DNA of 64,000 nt from positions 11,304 through 75,303 of the forward strand of contig CAZJHX010000030.1 in assembly GCA_964545715.1 (NCBI GenBank), given 5' to 3'. The position numbers and the translations under genes were made by a program. The notes beneath the pieces were generated by a model. The model saw only the letters and a program-made list of their open reading frames with translations, did no database searches and had not been told where the DNA came from. The stretch is from CAZJHX01 sp964545715 (lineage in GTDB: Bacteria; Myxococcota_A; UBA9042; GCA-2863065). Below, piece after piece: positions 54,312 through 62,805 of this stretch (position 1 is its first letter; the number at the start of each line of letters is the position of its first letter).

Positions 54312-57300
54312 ATGCTCGGCCTCGTCCTGATCTCGCTGCTCGGAGCGCCCGCCGTCCTTGCCGAGACCCCGGCCGAGGTGGCGGCGACGGCGACCCTGGA
54401 ACAGGAGTCCCTGCCCGGGCTGGAGGCCCGTCGGCTCGCCGCCGAGGCCCGCTCCGCCGCCGCCCTGGACTGGTTCGCCGGCGACGGGCCCTGGCGGGGT
54501 GCCTGGCCCGAGTGGTCCCACCGCACCCTCGTCGATCCGGCGGTGCTGGTGGTGCTGGGGGCAGACGTCGAGGCGGGCATCGCCGCCCGTGCTGCGGAGC
54601 GCGTGTCCCCTCCCCCCGCCGATCTCCGACCCCAACAGGCCGCCCGTCACCAGGAGGCCCTGGCCCGCACCTGCGAAGCCGAAGACGCCCGAGACGCCCT
54701 GGCCCTGCGCTTCCTCGGTGGGCTCGCCGCGGGGCTCGCGGCCTGGCCGGAGCTCGCCGACGACGCCCTCGGCGCCTGGATCCGGTCCCGGCAGCAGGCC
54801 GCCACCAGCGCCCGTGAGCTGCTGGCCACCTCCCCCGACGACGAGGACGCCCAGCGGCGTGTGGCGGCCGCCAGCGAGCTGGAGGCGGCTCACGGCGCGC
54901 TCGCCGAGGCCCTGATCGCCCGCTGGACAGTGCCCGGCTCCGACGCCCTCGACACCTGGGCCACCACCACGGCCGAGGCCGGCCTGGACGCCCCCCGGCT
55001 CTGGGTACCGGTCCTGCCCCTGCTGAGCGAGGCGCGGGCCGAGGAGGCGACCGGGCTGTTGTCGGTGCGCGCCACCCGCGAGCTGGCGGCCGAGCGCGCC
55101 CGCATCGAGGCCCGGATCGCCGAGCTGACCGCGCTGCTCGCCCACCCCCCCGAGCCGGACACCCAGGACCTCGATGAGCTCGAGGCCCGGGCGGCTCGGG
55201 CCCGCTCGACGCTGGAGCTGGCCGAGGATCCCGAGGCCGCGACGCCCTCGCTGGAGACCCAGGCGGCGCGGCTGGAGTGGGACCTCGCGGAAGCGGTGCT
55301 CGCCCGGGCTCGGGAGCAGGCGGCCGGCCAGGCCCAGTCGCACGCCGAGGCGACCCTGCGCGCCGACGAGGCCCGCAAGGCCGCCGAGGACGCCCAGGCC
55401 CGGGCCGAGGCGGCGGGGGCCACCGGACGCGACGCCACCCTGGAGCGACGCCTCTCCACGCTCCGGGACCAGGTGGCCCTCACCCGCTCCACGGCGCTGG
55501 TGGCTCACGAGCAGGCACAGGCCGCCCGCGAGGCGCTCTCCCAGCGGCTCCAGGTGCTCCGGGCCCAGAGTGCAGCGGCTCGCGCCCTGCCTCCCCTGGC
55601 GCCCGAGCGTCCCGGCAGCCTGGACGCCGCCTACCGGGAGGCCCGCGGCCTCGTCGCGGCGGTGCGGGTCGAGGTGGGCAACCGCCAGGACGCGCTGCTG
55701 GTCTGGCGGGGAGCCGCCCGGCGGCAGCGGGCGGACCTCGAGGACTTCCGCGCCGTCGATCCCGGACCCGGGCTGGCCGGCGAGTGGCAGCACGGCGCCG
55801 CGGGGCTGGAGCAGGCCCTGGAGGACCGTCACCAGAGGGAGCTGGCCGACCTGGAGCGGGCCCTGGATCTCTTGGCGCGGTCCCGCGCCGAGCGGGCCAG
55901 CCTGGAGCGCCTCGCCTCGCACAGCGCGCGGGACGAGGCGGCCCGCGAGCTGCTGCCGGAGCTGCAGCAGGAGGTCCGGGAGGTGCCGATCCACCTCGCC
56001 GCCCTGCTCCGCCGGGGCACCGGAGCCTGGGGCTATGCCACCGAGGCGGCCTCGGACCTCGGCGCGGTGCAGAGCTTCCTCGCCAACCTGACCGGCGTGC
56101 TGGTCGTCCTCGGTCTCTGGGTCCTCGTCCGACCCCGGGTTCCCAGGCTGCTGGCGACCGCCTTCCAGGAGGCCCGCGCCAGCGTCGGCCACCGCGTCCG
56201 GTCGGACCTGGCCGACCTGGTGCCCGTCGCCACCCCCGTCGCCGTAACCGCCGGCGACGTGCTGGTGCTGGCGGTGGTGCTGGGAGCCCTCGGAGACCGC
56301 TGGGCGCTGCTGCGCCTGGTCGTGTGGCTGCTGCTCGCCAGGCGCCTGGTCCAGCTCGCGCCGGAGGTGGCCCACCTCGCCGTGGCGACCCCCCACCAGA
56401 GCCGCCCCGCCCTGACCATCACCACCCCCGAGGTCCGCGATCTCTGGGCGCTGACCGCTCGCTGGGTGACCCTGTGGCTCACCGCCCTGGCGGTGCTCGG
56501 GGTGGCCGTCGGCGAGGTGTTGCAGGCCGTCCGCCTCGACGAGGTGGTGCGGTCCGGTGGCACCCTGGCCGGAGCCCTGGTCGCCCTGGCCCTGCTCTGG
56601 CGCTGGGAGCCCGCCATCGCCGCCCAGGTCCGGGCCACCCCCGAGCCGGTGGCCTTCGGGGCGTGGCTCGCTCGCCAGGACGGTGGAGCCACCCTGCGCC
56701 TGTTCCGCGGCTCGCTCGGCGGCCTGTGGCTGGCCGGCCGCTGGCTGGCGCGGCTCCTCGACAGTCGGGAGCGCACGTCCTGGATCGGCTCGCTGCTGGC
56801 CCGGCGCCACCTGCGGGAGGCCGACAGCGAGGTCCACCTCCCCCTCCCCGCCACGGCCCTGGACCAGGTCCGCTCCGCCAAGGCGCCGCTGAGCGGGCGC
56901 GAGGGAGACCTCGCTCGTCTCGCCGAGCAGTTCGCGGCCTGGCAGTCCGACCACGACCAGGGCCTCGTCGCCGTGCACGGCGACCGGGGCTCGGGCAAGG
57001 GCCACTTCCTGCGCGACGTCGCCGAGCACCTCCCGGGAGCCCCGCCCGTGCGACGGCTCACCCCCCCGGAGACCCACCTGACCGGCCAGGAGGCCGTGGC
57101 CTGGCTGACGCGGGCCTGCGGCGGCACGGCCGCCTCCGAGATCCGGCCCGCCATCGAGTCCCTGAAGGTCCTGCCGCCGACCGTCTTCCTGCTCGACGAC
57201 CTCCAGCGCCTCCTGCTGCGCCGGGTCGGCGGCTTCCAGTCGCTCTACGACGTGCTGGTGGTCATGCGCGAGACCGGCGGCCGCCACTTCTGGGTCGTGA

Positions 57301-57914
57301 CCTGCCACGGCCCCACCTGGAACTTCCTCCACGGCGTCCGGGACCGGATCCCGCTCAGCGTGTTCCGGGCGACCTTGAGGCTCGAGCCGGTGCGGCCCGA
57401 GTCGTTGTGCGCGTGGCTGGAGGAGCGCACCCGCGCCGCCGGGCTGGAGCCGAGCTACGGCTCCCTGTCCCAGGCGGGCACCCTCGGCTCGGACCCCGCC
57501 CTCGCCATCCAGCGGGCGACCGTGGCCTACTGGCGCCTGCTGGCGGACTTCGCCGAGGGCAACCCCGAGGTCGCCGAGGCCCTGTGGCTGGAGAGCCTGC
57601 GTCGTGGCCGCCAGCCGGGCACCGCGTCCATCGTCCTGCCGGTCCTGCCCTCGACGGAGCAGATCGACGACCTCACCGCCACCGATCTCTTCGTGCTCGC
57701 GGCGCTGATCACCCACGACGGCCTGCCGACCCAGGCCCTGATCGAGGTCCTCAACCTCTCGGTCGACCGGGTCCGGTCCGCCTGCCGCCACCTGCTGGCC
57801 GAGGGCGTGCTGACGGTCGCCCGCGCCGGAGCCCCCCTCTACGTCAAGCCCCTCTGGAGACCGCCCATCCACCGGCTCCTGCGCCAGAAGCACGTCCTGC
57901 GGGGTCGGATCTGA
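54312..57914 (+). CDS. Large coiled-coil membrane AAA+ ATPase
   Basis: A 1200-residue protein: signal peptide (MLGLVLISLLGAPAVLA), about 550 residues of Ala/Glu/Arg-rich coiled coil, four or five membrane segments (about 590-770), a P-loop ATPase region (HGDRGSGKGHF near 891; Walker B VFLLDDLQRLLL near 959) and a C-terminal winged-helix-like end. The coiled-coil plus membrane layout recalls the large MscK/MscM-type mechanosensitive proteins, and the ATPase recalls KAP/STAND NTPases. It overlaps the MscS gene by 3 bp (ATGA), so a joint envelope function is likely. ATG 54312 is chosen over upstream codons because it gives a signal peptide. Confidence 0.75.
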   Translation: MLGLVLISLLGAPAVLAETPAEVAATATLEQESLPGLEARRLAAEARSAAALDWFAGDGPWRGAWPEWSHRTLVDPAVLVVLGADVEAGIAARAAERVSPPPADLRPQQAARHQEALARTCEAEDARDALALRFLGGLAAGLAAWPELADDALGAWIRSRQQAATSARELLATSPDDEDAQRRVAAASELEAAHGALAEALIARWTVPGSDALDTWATTTAEAGLDAPRLWVPVLPLLSEARAEEATGLLSVRATRELAAERARIEARIAELTALLAHPPEPDTQDLDELEARAARARSTLELAEDPEAATPSLETQAARLEWDLAEAVLARAREQAAGQAQSHAEATLRADEARKAAEDAQARAEAAGATGRDATLERRLSTLRDQVALTRSTALVAHEQAQAAREALSQRLQVLRAQSAAARALPPLAPERPGSLDAAYREARGLVAAVRVEVGNRQDALLVWRGAARRQRADLEDFRAVDPGPGLAGEWQHGAAGLEQALEDRHQRELADLERALDLLARSRAERASLERLASHSARDEAARELLPELQQEVREVPIHLAALLRRGTGAWGYATEAASDLGAVQSFLANLTGVLVVLGLWVLVRPRVPRLLATAFQEARASVGHRVRSDLADLVPVATPVAVTAGDVLVLAVVLGALGDRWALLRLVVWLLLARRLVQLAPEVAHLAVATPHQSRPALTITTPEVRDLWALTARWVTLWLTALAVLGVAVGEVLQAVRLDEVVRSGGTLAGALVALALLWRWEPAIAAQVRATPEPVAFGAWLARQDGGATLRLFRGSLGGLWLAGRWLARLLDSRERTSWIGSLLARRHLREADSEVHLPLPATALDQVRSAKAPLSGREGDLARLAEQFAAWQSDHDQGLVAVHGDRGSGKGHFLRDVAEHLPGAPPVRRLTPPETHLTGQEAVAWLTRACGGTAASEIRPAIESLKVLPPTVFLLDDLQRLLLRRVGGFQSLYDVLVVMRETGGRHFWVVTCHGPTWNFLHGVRDRIPLSVFRATLRLEPVRPESLCAWLEERTRAAGLEPSYGSLSQAGTLGSDPALAIQRATVAYWRLLADFAEGNPEVAEALWLESLRRGRQPGTASIVLPVLPSTEQIDDLTATDLFVLAALITHDGLPTQALIEVLNLSVDRVRSACRHLLAEGVLTVARAGAPLYVKPLWRPPIHRLLRQKHVLRGRI

Positions 57915-58735
57915 TGGAGGACCTCGGCCACCACGCGCTCTTCCAGCTCCTGGTGCTGGAGAACCTGCCCTACGCGGTGCTGATCATCCTGGTGGCGCTG
58001 GTCTCGACCCGCCTGCTGACCCGGTCGATGGACGCCCTCGGGGAGCGCTTCACCGAGTGGCGCCTGGCCCTGAAGCAGGTGAGCGCCGTCGGCCGCTTCC
58101 TGCTGCTCATCGGGGCCTCCGTCCTGGTGGCGACCAGCCTGCTGCACTTCACCGACGAGCTGCTCCTGGCCACGGGGGGGTCGATCGCGGTGGCGCTGGG
58201 CTTCGCCTTCAAGGACGTCTTCGCCTCGCTGGTGGCCGGCCTGATCCTGCTCTTCGACCGGCCCTTCCAGGTCGGCGACCGCATCACCTTCGACGGGCAG
58301 TACGGCGAGGTGGTCGAGATCGGCCTGCGCACGGTGCGGCTGGTGACCCTCGACGACAACCTCGTCAGCGTGCCCAACCACCGCTTCCTCAACGACGCCG
58401 TGGCCTCGGCCAACGCCGGGGCCCTGCACCAGATGTGCGTCTGGGACTTCTGGATCGGCGCCGACCAGGACCTGGGCAAGGCCAAGGAGATCGTCTACGA
58501 GGCCACGGCGACCTCCAACTTCGTCTACCTGGAGCTGCCCGTCGTGATCGTCGTCCGCGAGGGCCCGGTGGAGCAGGGCCGGGACCGCTTCGCGGTCAAG
58601 CTCAGCTCCAAGGCCTACGTCTTCGACGGTCGCTACGAGACGGCCTTCGGGACCGACGTGACCGAGCGCGTGCGCCGGGCCTTCCGACAGCACGGCATCA
58701 AGACTCCGGCCGAGATCCCGGTGTCGCGGCCGTAG
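57914..58735 (+). CDS. MscS-family mechanosensitive channel
   Basis: A 273-residue protein with membrane helices at about 15-40, 60-85 and 90-120, the pore-lining helix (GGSIAVALGFAFKDVFASLVAG) and the beta domain start DRPFQVGDRI...GEVVEIGLRTVRL and VPN. This is a minimal MscS without extra N-terminal helices. Its start codon overlaps the AAA+ gene stop, and the pair may form a regulated channel. Confidence 0.9.
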   Translation: MEDLGHHALFQLLVLENLPYAVLIILVALVSTRLLTRSMDALGERFTEWRLALKQVSAVGRFLLLIGASVLVATSLLHFTDELLLATGGSIAVALGFAFKDVFASLVAGLILLFDRPFQVGDRITFDGQYGEVVEIGLRTVRLVTLDDNLVSVPNHRFLNDAVASANAGALHQMCVWDFWIGADQDLGKAKEIVYEATATSNFVYLELPVVIVVREGPVEQGRDRFAVKLSSKAYVFDGRYETAFGTDVTERVRRAFRQHGIKTPAEIPVSRP

Positions 58736-58756
58736 GATGGACGTGGGAGGACGACG

Positions 58757-59428
58757 ATGCTCCTGGTCCTGTGGTCGCTCGCGGCGCTGGCGGGACCCGC
58801 CGAGGAGCGGGCCGTGATGGTCGACCGCCAGCTCGTGGCCCGCGGCATCACCGACCCCGCGGTCCTGAAGGCCATGGGCGAGGTCCCCCGCCACGAGTTC
58901 GTGCCCGAGAGCCGTCGGTCCCAGGCCTACGCCGACCGGCCCCTGCCCATCGGCTTCCGCCAGACCATCTCCCAGCCCTACATCGTGGCCTTCATGACCG
59001 AGGCGCTGAAGGTCGAGCCGGGGCAGAAGGTCCTCGAGATCGGGACCGGCTCCGGCTACCAGGCGGCGGTGCTGGCCGCCGTGGGGGCCCGCGTCTGGAC
59101 CATCGAGATCGTCGAGCCCCTCGGACAGCGGGCCCGCACGGATCTCGACCGGCTCGGCTTCGGCACCATCCAGGCGCGCATCGGCGATGGCTACGTCGGC
59201 TGGCCCGAAGAGGCCCCCTTCGACCGCGTCATCGTCACGGCGGCTCCGGACCACGTGCCCCAGCCGCTGCTGGACCAGCTCGCGGTCGGCGGGCGCATGG
59301 TCATCCCCGTCGGCGAGGACGTGCAGGAGCTGCTGGTGATCGAGCGCACCGGTCCCGAGGCCTACGAGCGAAGCTCGGTGCTGGGCGTGGTCTTCGTGCC
59401 GATGACGGGAGAGGCGGAGCGCCGCTGA
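58757..59428 (+). CDS. pcm: Exported protein-L-isoaspartate O-methyltransferase
   Basis: A 223-residue SAM methyltransferase that repairs isoaspartyl residues: ISQPYIVAFMTEAL, motif I EIGTGSGYQAAVLA, IGDGYVG and FDRVIVTAAP. The first 12 residues (MLLVLWSLAALAG) look like a signal peptide, which is unusual for this normally cytoplasmic enzyme. No clear operon partner. Confidence 0.88.
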   Translation: MLLVLWSLAALAGPAEERAVMVDRQLVARGITDPAVLKAMGEVPRHEFVPESRRSQAYADRPLPIGFRQTISQPYIVAFMTEALKVEPGQKVLEIGTGSGYQAAVLAAVGARVWTIEIVEPLGQRARTDLDRLGFGTIQARIGDGYVGWPEEAPFDRVIVTAAPDHVPQPLLDQLAVGGRMVIPVGEDVQELLVIERTGPEAYERSSVLGVVFVPMTGEAERR

Positions 59429-59513
59429 CAGCGGCCCGGGATCTCGATCCGGGCTTCACCGTGCCCCTCGCGCGGCGGCAACCTGACCCGCCTCCTCCTC
59501 CCCTGGCGCTCCC

Positions 59514-61994
59514 ATGACGCTCTTCGGTCTCGTCACCGCTCTGCTCTCCTGTGCTCCCGCTCCCGAGGTCTCCGCCCTCGACGCCGAGGTCGAGGCCAAG
59601 GCCTGTGAGCTCCAGTCCTGGTACGCCGACGCCGACGGCGACGGCTACGGCGATCCGGCCGACGTCGTGGACAGCACCCTGTGTCGCTACCCCAACCGGG
59701 TGACGAACGACTCGGACTGCGACGACACCGACTCCGCGGTCTACCCCCGGGCCAAGGAGATCTGCGACGGCATCGACAACGACTGCGACGGCAAGATCGA
59801 CAGCGCCGACAACCGCCTCGCCGGCGGCCCCTCGCTCAATTACTTCGCCGACACCGACGGCGACGGCTACGGCGACCCGGGTGCCCTGCGCCGCGCCTGC
59901 TCGGCACCCCCGCGCCACGTCGACAACTACGAGGACTGCGACGACACCGACGCGGCTGTCAACCCCGACGCCACCGAGGTCTGCGACGGCGTCGACAACG
60001 ACTGCAACAAGTGGGTCGACGGCTCCGACCCCGGCCTGGACGGCGGCGACACCTACTACATCGACCACGACGGCGACGGCTATGGCTCGAGCGGGTTCGT
60101 GCGCACCGCCTGTTCGGCCCCCAGCGGCTTCGCCGACAACAACGACGACTGCAACGACCTGGACGCCGACGCCAACCCCGACGGCGTCGAGGTCTGTGAC
60201 GGCGCCGACAACGACTGCGACGGCACCACCGACGTCGGGCTCAAGCTCACCTTCTACGCCGATACCGACGGCGACGGAGCCGGGGACGCCTCCACCTCGG
60301 TCACCGACTGCGACGCCCCCACCGGCTACACGGGCAACGCCGTCGACTGCGACGACACCGACCCCTCCGTGAGCCCCTGGGCCCACGAGATCTGCGACGG
60401 CATCGACAACGACTGTGACGGGTCCGCCGACGGCTCGGACGCCGTCGACGTCGACACCTTCTACGGCGACGCCGACGGGGACGGCTTCGGCAACGCCGAC
60501 TCGCCCCAGGAGGCCTGCGAGGCACCGGCCAACACCGTCGACGACGACACCGACTGCGACGACACCGACAGCGCCGTGAACCCGGGCGCGACCGAGGTCT
60601 GCGACGGCGTCGACAACGACTGCGACGGCGAGACGGACGAAGACAGCGCGGCGGACGCGACCACCTGGGTGATCGACTACGACGGCGACGGCTACGGCGC
60701 CGAGGACGGCGCTTTCTCCACCGTGGCCTGCTCCGCCCCCTCGGGCTGGGTGGACGACACCAGCGACTGCGACGACGGCGACGCGACCGTGTCTCCAGGG
60801 GCGACCGACACCTGCGGCGACGGGGTCGACTCCGACTGCGACGGGGTCGGCGGACCGGACGGCGACGAGGACGGCGACGGGTCCACCTGGACCGAGGAGC
60901 AGGCGGCCGGGACCGACGACTGCGACGCCGGCTCCACCGTCGACTGCGCCACCGTCGACACCACCACCGTCGTCATCTTCAGCGCCGAGGACGCCGACAC
61001 GCTGTGCGACTGCACCACCACGGCCGGGGAGGTCTACGTCAACGCTACCGGCACCACCCCGGTGGACCTGAGCTGCCTCACCTCGGTCACCGGCGCCCTG
61101 GAGATCGAGAACTCGGACGCCACCTCGATCGACCTCTCGTCGCTCACCGCGGTCGGCGACGAGCTCTACGTCCACGAGAACTCGACGCTGGACTCCATCG
61201 ACCTCGGGGCACTGGAGACCGTCGGGAGCTACCTCTACGTCCAGAGCAACGACGCGCTGACCACCCTGTCCCTGCCTTCGCTCCAGGACGTGTCGGGACA
61301 GGTCTACGTCTACGACAACCAGGCCCTCACCAGCCTGACGCTCACCAGCCTCAGCTCGGTGCGCTCCAGCTTCTACGTCTACTACAACAACGCCCTGACG
61401 GAGCTGAGCCTGCCCGCCCTGACCGAGATCCGCGGCGAGCTCTTCCTCTACTACAACGCAGCCCTGGCCTCCGCGAGCTTCGACGCGCTCACCACCGTGA
61501 TGAGCTCGGTCCAGATCGAGGAGAACTACCTGCTGGACACCCTGGAGATGCCCGTGCTGTCCCGCGTCGAGTCCAGCTTCTACCTCCGCTACAACTACGA
61601 GCTGGACACGGTCACGCTGACCGCGCTGAGCGACGTGCTCGGCAGCATGTACTGGCAGTACAATTACGAGATCGACACCCTGGACCTCTCGGCGCTGGAG
61701 TCCGTCAGCTCCGACTTCTACTTCTACTACCAGAGCGACCTCGCCACCCTGTCGCTGCCCTCGCTCACCGACGTCGGCGGCACGCTGACCGTGTCCTACT
61801 GCGACGTCCTGACGGAGCTGTCGGCCCCAGCGCTCTCCTACCTCGGCGGCAACCTCGTGCTCCAGGACGACCCGTCCCTGGCCTCCGTCGACGTCTCGTC
61901 GCTGACCTGCGTGAGCGACTACACGATCGAAGGCCACGGGCTGTCCGAGGACGACCACTACGACCTGCTGGTGCAGATCCCGTCGGGCTGCTAG
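59514..61994 (+). CDS. MopE-repeat surface lipoprotein with receptor-L-type leucine repeats
   Basis: An 826-residue protein with a lipobox-like signal (LVTALLSC). Residues 40-440 carry seven or so MopE repeats (DGDGYGDP, then CDDTDxxVxPxAxExCDGxDNDCDG), predicted calcium- or copper-binding. Residues 500-815 are parallel-beta-helix-like leucine repeats (SLxSVxGxLYVxxNxALTxLxLPxL) akin to receptor-L domains. It ends in Cys. Probably an adhesin or recognition protein. Confidence 0.82.
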   Translation: MTLFGLVTALLSCAPAPEVSALDAEVEAKACELQSWYADADGDGYGDPADVVDSTLCRYPNRVTNDSDCDDTDSAVYPRAKEICDGIDNDCDGKIDSADNRLAGGPSLNYFADTDGDGYGDPGALRRACSAPPRHVDNYEDCDDTDAAVNPDATEVCDGVDNDCNKWVDGSDPGLDGGDTYYIDHDGDGYGSSGFVRTACSAPSGFADNNDDCNDLDADANPDGVEVCDGADNDCDGTTDVGLKLTFYADTDGDGAGDASTSVTDCDAPTGYTGNAVDCDDTDPSVSPWAHEICDGIDNDCDGSADGSDAVDVDTFYGDADGDGFGNADSPQEACEAPANTVDDDTDCDDTDSAVNPGATEVCDGVDNDCDGETDEDSAADATTWVIDYDGDGYGAEDGAFSTVACSAPSGWVDDTSDCDDGDATVSPGATDTCGDGVDSDCDGVGGPDGDEDGDGSTWTEEQAAGTDDCDAGSTVDCATVDTTTVVIFSAEDADTLCDCTTTAGEVYVNATGTTPVDLSCLTSVTGALEIENSDATSIDLSSLTAVGDELYVHENSTLDSIDLGALETVGSYLYVQSNDALTTLSLPSLQDVSGQVYVYDNQALTSLTLTSLSSVRSSFYVYYNNALTELSLPALTEIRGELFLYYNAALASASFDALTTVMSSVQIEENYLLDTLEMPVLSRVESSFYLRYNYELDTVTLTALSDVLGSMYWQYNYEIDTLDLSALESVSSDFYFYYQSDLATLSLPSLTDVGGTLTVSYCDVLTELSAPALSYLGGNLVLQDDPSLASVDVSSLTCVSDYTIEGHGLSEDDHYDLLVQIPSGC

Positions 61995-62722
61995 CGCGCG
62001 GCCGCCGACGCCAGCTCGTCGGCCCGCTCGTTCTCGGGGATGCCGACGTGGCCCGCGACCCAGCGAACTTCGAGCTCGGTCCAGTGGGAGAGCCGCTCCC
62101 GCAGCCCCAGGATCAGCTCCCGGTTCGCCTTGGCCTTCCAGCCCTGGGTCAGCACGCCGAGGGTGTACTTGGAGTCGGTGTGCAGCACCACCGCCTCCTG
62201 CGGCTGCACACCGCCTGCTTCGAGCAGGTCCAGCGCCAGGCCGACGGCGGTCAGCTCGCCGACGTTGTTGGTGCTGCGTCCCAGGGACAGGCCCCGCTCC
62301 AGCACCGTGCCATCGCCGAGCCTCACCACCGCGCCGGCGCCGGTGGGACCAGGGTTGCCCCTGCAGGCACCGTCGGTGAAGGCCACGTGCGTGCCTTCGG
62401 GGATCGCCGCCAGGTCCCGGCTGGCCTGGGCCCTGGCCGCCGCGGCCTGGGCTGCCGTGCGCCTGCCCGCGCTGCCGAAGCCGCTGGAGCCCCGCTTCGA
62501 CCTCGAGCCGCCCGCCGCGTCCGCCGAGCGTCCCGGTGGCAGCTCCCGCGGCCCCTCCCCCGCCACGGACTCGATGCGCGACAGGCCGGCCCGGTACACC
62601 GTGGCGTTCGCCTTGTCCGAGTAGCGGATCGGGACCCGTCCGCCGTCCGCCGCCAGGCGTCCCTGCTCGTCGACCGCCGCCCAGACTCGCTTGCCCTTGA
62701 AGGTGACCCGTTTCCACTTCAT
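61991..62722 (-). CDS. rnhA: Ribonuclease HI with N-terminal extension
   Basis: A 243-residue protein. The C-terminal 140 residues are RNase HI: FTDGACRGNPGPTGAGAV (catalytic Asp), a NVGELTAVGLAL Glu, DSKYTLGV Asp, and GHVGIPENERADELA with the last Asp. The N-terminal 100 residues are basic and low in complexity. It is unlikely to be an RNA-DNA hybrid-binding domain of the classic type. ATG 62722 follows AGGAGCCGCATC. Confidence 0.9.
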   Translation of the reverse strand: MKWKRVTFKGKRVWAAVDEQGRLAADGGRVPIRYSDKANATVYRAGLSRIESVAGEGPRELPPGRSADAAGGSRSKRGSSGFGSAGRRTAAQAAAARAQASRDLAAIPEGTHVAFTDGACRGNPGPTGAGAVVRLGDGTVLERGLSLGRSTNNVGELTAVGLALDLLEAGGVQPQEAVVLHTDSKYTLGVLTQGWKAKANRELILGLRERLSHWTELEVRWVAGHVGIPENERADELASAAAR

Positions 62723-62805
62723 GATGCGGCTCCTACCGCGCCAGCAGTGAACGGCCCACCCTCCGTGATAGATGCCGGCACGGGTCGCCAGGAACCGGGA
62801 GCACC

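Noticed and set aside
54177..57893. 1238-residue open frame on the minus strand opposite the AAA+ gene
   Set aside because: High GC keeps the antisense frame open. Its translation is low-complexity Gly/Gln/Arg without domain motifs, while the plus strand has signal peptide, Walker motifs and a coupled MscS gene.
59301..62717. 1138-residue minus-strand frame rich in Val/Gly
   Set aside because: It is the mirror of the Asp/Gly-rich MopE repeats. The plus-strand protein has recognisable repeats and a lipobox.
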